DNA of 5,514 nucleotides from Phycisphaerales bacterium (GTDB taxonomy: Bacteria; Planctomycetota; Phycisphaerae; Phycisphaerales; SM1A02). Shown here piece after piece: positions 3,501-5,514 of the stretch. Every line of letters begins with the position of its first letter. The first letter of the stretch is position 1. Below the pieces are notes generated by a model. The model did no database searches. It saw only the letters and a list, made by a program, of their open reading frames with translations, and was not told the origin of the DNA. Both the position numbers and the translations under genes were made by a program. The DNA lies in the NCBI GenBank assembly GCA_029243925.1, contig JAQWRC010000042.1, positions 1-5,514 of the forward strand, written 5' to 3'.

Positions 3501-5514
3501 ATGCTGCAACGTGGCTCGATGGCGGTGACAGCCACCGTATCTTCCGCGCCGATGACGTCGCCGGAGCCACGATCAAGTTCGTCGGATTCACCTTCGCCAA
3601 CGGTGACGCGGATGTTGACGATGGCGGCGCCCTCTACGTGGACGGCAACACCCTCGTGCTCGAGGACTGTCGCTTCATCTCCAACCGGGCTCAGTACGGC
3701 GGCGCGGTGGCCTGTCGCAATGGTTCGTTGACCATGACCGACTGCATCGTCGGCCAGGCCGGTCTGGGCAACGTGGTGCCCGAGGACGGCGGCGGCATTC
3801 ACTTCTCCGATTCCACGCTGCTCATGAGCGGAACCACCTTCGATGCCAACGAGGCTTCGCAAGGTGGCGGGTTGATGGCCGTTCGTTCGGATGTGACGAT
3901 CGACGACTGCCAGTTCACCGCCAACCTCGCGTTGACATACAGCAGCAGTGAGAACCAGGCTGGTGGCGCCATTGAGTTCCACAGCTGCCCAAGCATGCTC
4001 ATGACCGAGTGCGATTTCATGGACAACGAGGCGCGTGACGGCGGCGCGTTGTGCCTGCAGAATCCGTTCAACATCGTTGAGCCGACGTTCATCATCCAGC
4101 AGTGCCTGTTCGATTCCAACCTGGTCGCTGGAAAGGGTGGAGCGATCTACATCGGTTCCAACTTCGGGAGCGTCGATGCCTGCGAGTTCCTGAACAACGA
4201 TGCTGGAATCATGGGCAACGCCATTTTCATAGCCGATGCCGGCGAAGGTGGCGGCGCCTACCTGGTGTATAGCAACTCGCTCTTCTGTGGATCCGGGCCA
4301 GAGCCTGTCGAGGCGTACAACGACAAGGTCGATCTTGTCGACGGTGGCGGCAACACGATCATTGACGATGTCGGGGACTGCGTGGCCGACGGCAGTTCCT
4401 GGATCGGAGCTGGGTCAACCTCGTGGTTCTCCGACGCGAGCAACTGGCTCTTCGGGGCCGTCCCCGGTTCCGGCAGTGATGTCTACTTCAATCTCGACGA
4501 GGTCTACCAGGTCGACTTCGACGTGGATGCGATCTCTCGCAGCGTCGGCCTCTCGGCCGGTGATGTCACGCTCGATTTGCGAGGCTATCTCTATGAACTT
4601 GAGGACGATGATGAGACCGACGAGTTGTATTCCTTCCTCCGCGTTCAGCAGCCGGACTCAGAAGGAACGCTGAACGCCCGGCTGACGCTGGTGAGCAGCG
4701 GTGGACTGGGTGAGTTGACATGCACTGATGACATTGATGTTGCCGCTGTTGCGGGGACGAGCGGGGCAATCGAACTTGATGGAACCGTGAGGCTTGTGGC
4801 CAACAAGTTGCGCATCGGAACAGCTGGACAGGGAGCTCTTCGCATGCGCAACGGATCCTATGCCAGCGCCATCAACGCGGAAGTAGGTGATACGCAGGGA
4901 TCGCAGGGTACGGTCTCCCTTTCCGGTGTGGATACGGAACTCAGGTTGATCACAACCATGAACATCAATCAGGGAATGGTCCACGTGGATGATTCGACCA
5001 TCACGATTCGAAATGAGTTCGATACGGGGGACATCTACATCTATCGCGGTGGTTCACTGGAGGGTGATGGATTCATTGATGCGACGGTGTACAACTTCGG
5101 CTCACTGTCGCCGGGTGACGATCCCGGTGGCCGGGGCATGCCTGGTTCCGGATTTAACATCATCGGCAATTTCATTCAGTTCGACGGTAAGCAAGGTCCT
5201 CCGGGCATTCTGCACAGTCGCGCACGTGCCAGTAGTACCACCATGCTGAATGTCGCGGGGACGGCATACCTGTCGGGCGGGCTGATTGTTGATGGTGACG
5301 GGACCTATGATCCCAGCGGTCATCTCTTTCTTCAGGCTGGATCCGTGAGCGGCCAGTTCGACGTCGCCCTCATGCCAGTGCTCGCTGAGGAAGGCAAGTA
5401 CATGAGCCTTCGCTACGGTGACGGGCTGCGAGGCGGGCAGCAGGTCGAGATCATCATCGAGACCCTTGGTGGTGACGTGGGGTTCGATCCGCTCACGCCA
5501 CCTGATATCACCGG
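437..5514 (+). CDS. Large secreted mosaic protein: three C-type lectin-like domains, two beta-helices, C-terminal beta-solenoid (3' partial)
   Basis: The frame stays open for 1692 complete codons from ATG 437 to the window edge, so the stop and the C-terminus are missing. The start is supported by GGAGAG at 426-431 and by a signal peptide (residues 1-34). Order of parts by residue: lectin-like 1 (37-182), Asp-rich linker (183-211), lectin-like 2 (225-369), linker (370-398), beta-helix 1 (about 407-741), lectin-like 3 (744-897), linker (898-926), Cys-rich segment (933-966), beta-helix 2 (972-1315), solenoid (1316 onward). No catalytic motif was recognised. The protein is inferred to be exported and to bind a ligand, perhaps a glycan or matrix component; ligand and partner are unknown. 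The neighbouring upstream gene ends with the same lectin-fold tail plus a sorting signal, so this protein may also end in such a tail beyond the window. Oddities are a nucleotide-identical linker repeat and a change in third-base GC within the gene. Confidence 0.93.
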   Translation, partial: MNRMNNDEAAGGRPGLTLLAALALVGLGTGSALADAMQWGSEDGGNGHWYEAILHDEQITWPDARDEAESLGGHLATLTSSAENDWVYAEIASDEQYWIYQGGGTLISHGPWIGGFQSCDSCSYQWVTGEAWSYDNWAPSEPFNNPNENFVNFYRRNQHAPADEWNDALCCSTTALVEWSADCNGDGIVDYGQIMDGTLADDDVNGVPDCCDQGEPCGDVAGSDPVQWRVEDGGNGHWYQAVNNVDVLCWAEARDRAFASGGHLATLTDSAENSWIKNGIASDPALWADNWGTATAGPFFGGFSSSLEFSWVTDEDWSFTDWRPGNPNPDSQDSCTILFGLNLGNYGWNNINLDACEVVHSFIVEWSADCNGDGIVDYGQIMDGTLADDDGNGIPDICGRGSLPSSGTVIEGFTIINGYADGGGGDGIGDGGGMLISNASPIIQDCIFDSNEAIDEGGGLYVMDGDPQVTDCIFTNGHAGAKGGGISLVRSDVSLQGCEFTANTSDFNAGGIHLHESDATLDNCFIQGNAADGDGGGILIFESDAFMTWCQIESNVSDTGDGGGALIKSGSSTFVNCHFMNNQVTTGISTTGNGGGVYCDGSSPSFTDCIISGNTAQRWGGGVALFDGASGTFDGCQIDSNTADNGGGFMLVSSDLSMTSCSLEGNAASDDGGGVLFEAGGNGSFTDCQVQGNSAGDSGGGLDCQAANSMLLTGCSICGNVSEQVAGSWTDGGGNSIQDVCAVPIQWLTEDGGNGHWYLYNWDQTTGSEGVCWSEARARCLATGGELVAVSTPEESDFLLYAICPIAGAANGNLGWLGLMPDGNGGTAWSNGEPYVWTNWGDDQPSGDGPYAAFGCDIDGSGGGGMTWNDIGGSSGCHTSGEGGLPLSFWITEWSADCNNDGMVDYGQILDGTPLDDDGDGVPNECDPDSDGVCCLDDACVETTYGACADGGGTWFTGIDCSAVSCVPGTYSICASGCDFTDIQSAIDHAAFGGVIEVGPGTWDVDLVASGASIEFRSTDGYAATWLDGGDSHRIFRADDVAGATIKFVGFTFANGDADVDDGGALYVDGNTLVLEDCRFISNRAQYGGAVACRNGSLTMTDCIVGQAGLGNVVPEDGGGIHFSDSTLLMSGTTFDANEASQGGGLMAVRSDVTIDDCQFTANLALTYSSSENQAGGAIEFHSCPSMLMTECDFMDNEARDGGALCLQNPFNIVEPTFIIQQCLFDSNLVAGKGGAIYIGSNFGSVDACEFLNNDAGIMGNAIFIADAGEGGGAYLVYSNSLFCGSGPEPVEAYNDKVDLVDGGGNTIIDDVGDCVADGSSWIGAGSTSWFSDASNWLFGAVPGSGSDVYFNLDEVYQVDFDVDAISRSVGLSAGDVTLDLRGYLYELEDDDETDELYSFLRVQQPDSEGTLNARLTLVSSGGLGELTCTDDIDVAAVAGTSGAIELDGTVRLVANKLRIGTAGQGALRMRNGSYASAINAEVGDTQGSQGTVSLSGVDTELRLITTMNINQGMVHVDDSTITIRNEFDTGDIYIYRGGSLEGDGFIDATVYNFGSLSPGDDPGGRGMPGSGFNIIGNFIQFDGKQGPPGILHSRARASSTTMLNVAGTAYLSGGLIVDGDGTYDPSGHLFLQAGSVSGQFDVALMPVLAEEGKYMSLRYGDGLRGGQQVEIIIETLGGDVGFDPLTPPDIT
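545..982 (+). other. C-type lectin-like domain 1
   Basis: Residues 37-182. Lectin-fold landmarks appear in order: SEDGGNGHWYEA at the first strand, WPDARDEAESLGGHLATLT (helix 1 then GGHLATLT at 72-79), AENDWV, WIGG at 112-115, a long loop with EPFNN (Glu141-Pro142 ... Asn144), WND at 165-167, and the ALVEWSAD end. The Glu-Pro and WND elements are where calcium and sugar are bound in canonical members, so this is the copy most likely to keep a calcium site. The usual last cysteine (FxCE) is replaced by Val in LVEW, and the first-helix cysteine is Ile (ITW), so the standard long disulphide is absent; Cys170-Cys171 remain. Confidence 0.88.
983..1069 (+). repeat. 29-residue Asp-rich linker, copy 1
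   Basis: Residues 183-211, directly after Asp182. The first half (D182-C-N-G-D-G-I-V-D190-Y-G-Q) resembles a dockerin/EF-hand loop with ligands at positions 1, 3, 5 and 9, but position 12 is Gln193, not Asp or Glu. The second half (DDDVNGVPD, 201-209) resembles a thrombospondin type 3 calcium repeat. Val204 replaces the Gly found in copies 2 and 3, a single base change (GTC against GGC in copy 2). Calcium binding is plausible but not shown. It ends in CysCys. Confidence 0.8.
998..1046 (+). repeat. 49-bp perfect direct repeat, copy A (partner at 1559-1607)
   Basis: The 49 bases are identical to 1559-1607, an offset of 561 bases (187 codons, in frame). The repeat covers the middle of the Asp-rich linker. 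All synonymous sites match, while the flanking lectin-like domains differ considerably. Confidence 0.95.
1109..1543 (+). other. C-type lectin-like domain 2
   Basis: Residues 225-369. It follows the same plan as domain 1: VQWRVEDGGNGHWY, CWAEARDRAFASGGHLATLT, AENSW, a core strand, FSWVTDEDWSFTDW, and the FIVEWSAD end. Several landmarks have drifted: the WIGG position reads FFGG (299-302), WND reads WNN (348-350), and the long loop has GNPNPDS instead of a Glu-Pro-Asn motif. The first-helix cysteine is present (LCWAEA). The fold should be kept, but a canonical calcium/sugar site is less likely than in domain 1. Confidence 0.85.
1544..1630 (+). repeat. 29-residue Asp-rich linker, copy 2
   Basis: Residues 370-398, exactly the same length as copies 1 and 3 and nearly identical to copy 1. 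It carries the same EF-hand-like half with Gln at loop position 12 and a type-3-like DDDGNGIPD half. It ends in a single Cys and joins a beta-helix after only about eight residues. Confidence 0.8.
1559..1607 (+). repeat. 49-bp perfect direct repeat, copy B (partner at 998-1046)
   Basis: Identical to 998-1046 over 49 bases; identity ends at position 1608 (G here, T in copy A). The equivalent stretch of linker 3 (from about 3143) differs at many synonymous positions and is not part of the identical pair. Confidence 0.95.
1652..2659 (+). other. Right-handed parallel beta-helix 1, about 11 coils
   Basis: Residues 406-741, entered by SGTVIEGFTIINGYAD. Eleven coils follow, each with a G-G-G turn, a hydrophobic strand and an (x)C-x-F/I-xx-N step, for example DCIFDSN and DCIISGN. 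One cysteine per coil falls at 446, 472, 498, 524, 550, 577, 609, 636, 661, 688 and 715, a spacing of 25-27 residues except 32 once. An Asn recurs a few residues after each, as in Asn-ladder helices. The cap reads WTDGGGNSIQDVC. This matches the general polymorphic-outer-membrane/pectate-lyase-like helix type; no lyase catalytic pattern was recognised, so a structural or binding role is inferred. Confidence 0.88.
2666..3127 (+). other. C-type lectin-like domain 3
   Basis: Residues 744-897, inserted between the two beta-helices. Landmarks are IQWLTEDGGNGHWY, CWSEARARCLATGGELVAVST, EESDFL, WLGL (816-819), VWTNWGDDQPSGDG, MTWNDI (WND at 868-870) and the FWITEWSAD end. Gln-Pro-Ser stands where Glu-Pro-Asn is found in canonical mannose-type sites, the motif that in animal lectins separates galactose-type (QPD) from mannose-type binding; extending that rule to this protein is speculative. 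Cysteines are more frequent than in domain 1. Confidence 0.86.
3128..3214 (+). repeat. 29-residue Asp-rich linker, copy 3
   Basis: Residues 898-926, with CNNDGMVDYGQILDG then DDDGDGVPNEC. The protein pattern is close to copies 1 and 2, but the codons differ strongly and most end in C or G, so this copy is older or has another origin. It runs on into DPDSDG, extending the thrombospondin type 3-like Asp pattern. Confidence 0.8.
3233..3334 (+). other. Cys-rich segment of GxCCxxxxC type
   Basis: Residues 933-966: VCCLDDACVETT, then GACADGGGTWF, then GIDCSAVSC. Six cysteines at 934, 935, 940, 948, 961 and 966 could form three disulphides. The pattern resembles a short motif I recognise from planctomycete surface proteins (GACCxxxxC...C...GGTW...C..V.C); I know of no assigned function. 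It separates the linker from the second helix. Confidence 0.65.
3350..4381 (+). other. Right-handed parallel beta-helix 2, with N-terminal part, about 8 coils
   Basis: Residues 972-1315. It opens with CASGCDFTDIQSAIDHA, GGVIEVGPGTWDVDL, IEFRSTDGYAATWLDG and FVGFTFANG, the usual start of this helix type, in which an amphipathic helix caps the first strands. About eight coils follow, with GGA/GGG turns and cysteines at 1078, 1103, 1158, 1192, 1223 and 1249; the third coil has Thr1133 at the ladder position. The end, DLVDGGGNTIIDDVGDC, resembles the cap of helix 1. Third-position GC is clearly higher here than in helix 1. No enzyme motif was recognised. Confidence 0.87.
4382..5514 (+). other. 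C-terminal beta-solenoid resembling T5SS/PEP-CTERM-associated repeats (incomplete)
   Basis: From residue 1316 to the window edge. It starts with a Trp-rich entry, SSWIGAGSTSWFSDASNW ... VPGSGSDVYFN (Trp 1322, 1330, 1337), typical of autotransporter-type passenger strands. Residues 1458-1504 (LRIGTAGQGALRMRNGS ... VGDTQGSQGTVSLSG) fit the family called T5SS/PEP-CTERM-associated repeat. After that come GSLSPGDDPGG (about 1555-1565) and MLNVAGTAYLSGGLIVDG, a pattern commonly near the end of such solenoids. No outer-membrane barrel is seen within the window; the true C-terminus, perhaps a sorting tail, lies downstream. Confidence 0.75.

Noticed and set aside
2738..3982. A 414-codon open frame on the minus strand
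   Set aside because: It lies fully inside the large plus-strand gene, crosses its domain borders, and has no recognisable domain. High GC at third positions and repeated Gly/Asp/Asn codons remove stops from the opposite strand.
3350..4381. Helix 2 as an active pectate lyase or other polysaccharide-degrading enzyme
   Set aside because: The fold fits, but no catalytic residue pattern could be recognised, so an enzymatic call is not supported.

Overview
The window looks like chromosomal DNA from a planctomycete, most probably the class Phycisphaerae. This rests on recognised sequence style, not on a marker gene. The signs are a large secreted multidomain protein rich in Gly, Asp and Asn, C-type lectin-like domains opening with EDGGNGHWY, Asp-rich linkers of the DCNGDGIVDYGQI type, a GVCCLDDAC-type Cys-rich motif, and a C-terminal VPTPGALALLGLAG-plus-Arg-cluster sorting tail.

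Layout: positions 1-208 are the 3' end of a gene whose product ends in a lectin-fold tail (LVEWSAD) and a PEP-CTERM-like membrane/sorting signal. Positions 209-436 are non-coding, with a hairpin just after the stop and two small adjacent hairpins before the next gene. From 437 to the window end there is one uninterrupted plus-strand frame of 1692 complete codons, with no stop reached. It encodes a signal peptide and then, in order: lectin-like domain 1, a 29-residue Asp-rich linker, lectin-like domain 2, the linker again, a right-handed beta-helix of about 11 coils, lectin-like domain 3, the linker a third time, a Cys-rich segment, a second beta-helix of about 8 coils with its N-terminal part, and a beta-solenoid resembling autotransporter/PEP-CTERM-associated repeats. 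The 3' end lies outside the window.

The two genes are neighbours on the same strand and share the lectin-fold ending, so they are probably tandem relatives encoding surface or secreted proteins. The binding target cannot be read from the sequence; carbohydrate or matrix binding is inference. No enzyme, RNA gene, mobile element or CRISPR array was seen. The most interesting signals are inside the large gene: a 49-bp perfect repeat between linkers 1 and 2, a ladder of one cysteine per coil through helix 1, an apparently missing helix N-terminus at the linker-2 junction, and a block of high third-position GC (about 3120-4560) that begins near a domain boundary. Together these suggest a gene assembled by duplication and domain shuffling.
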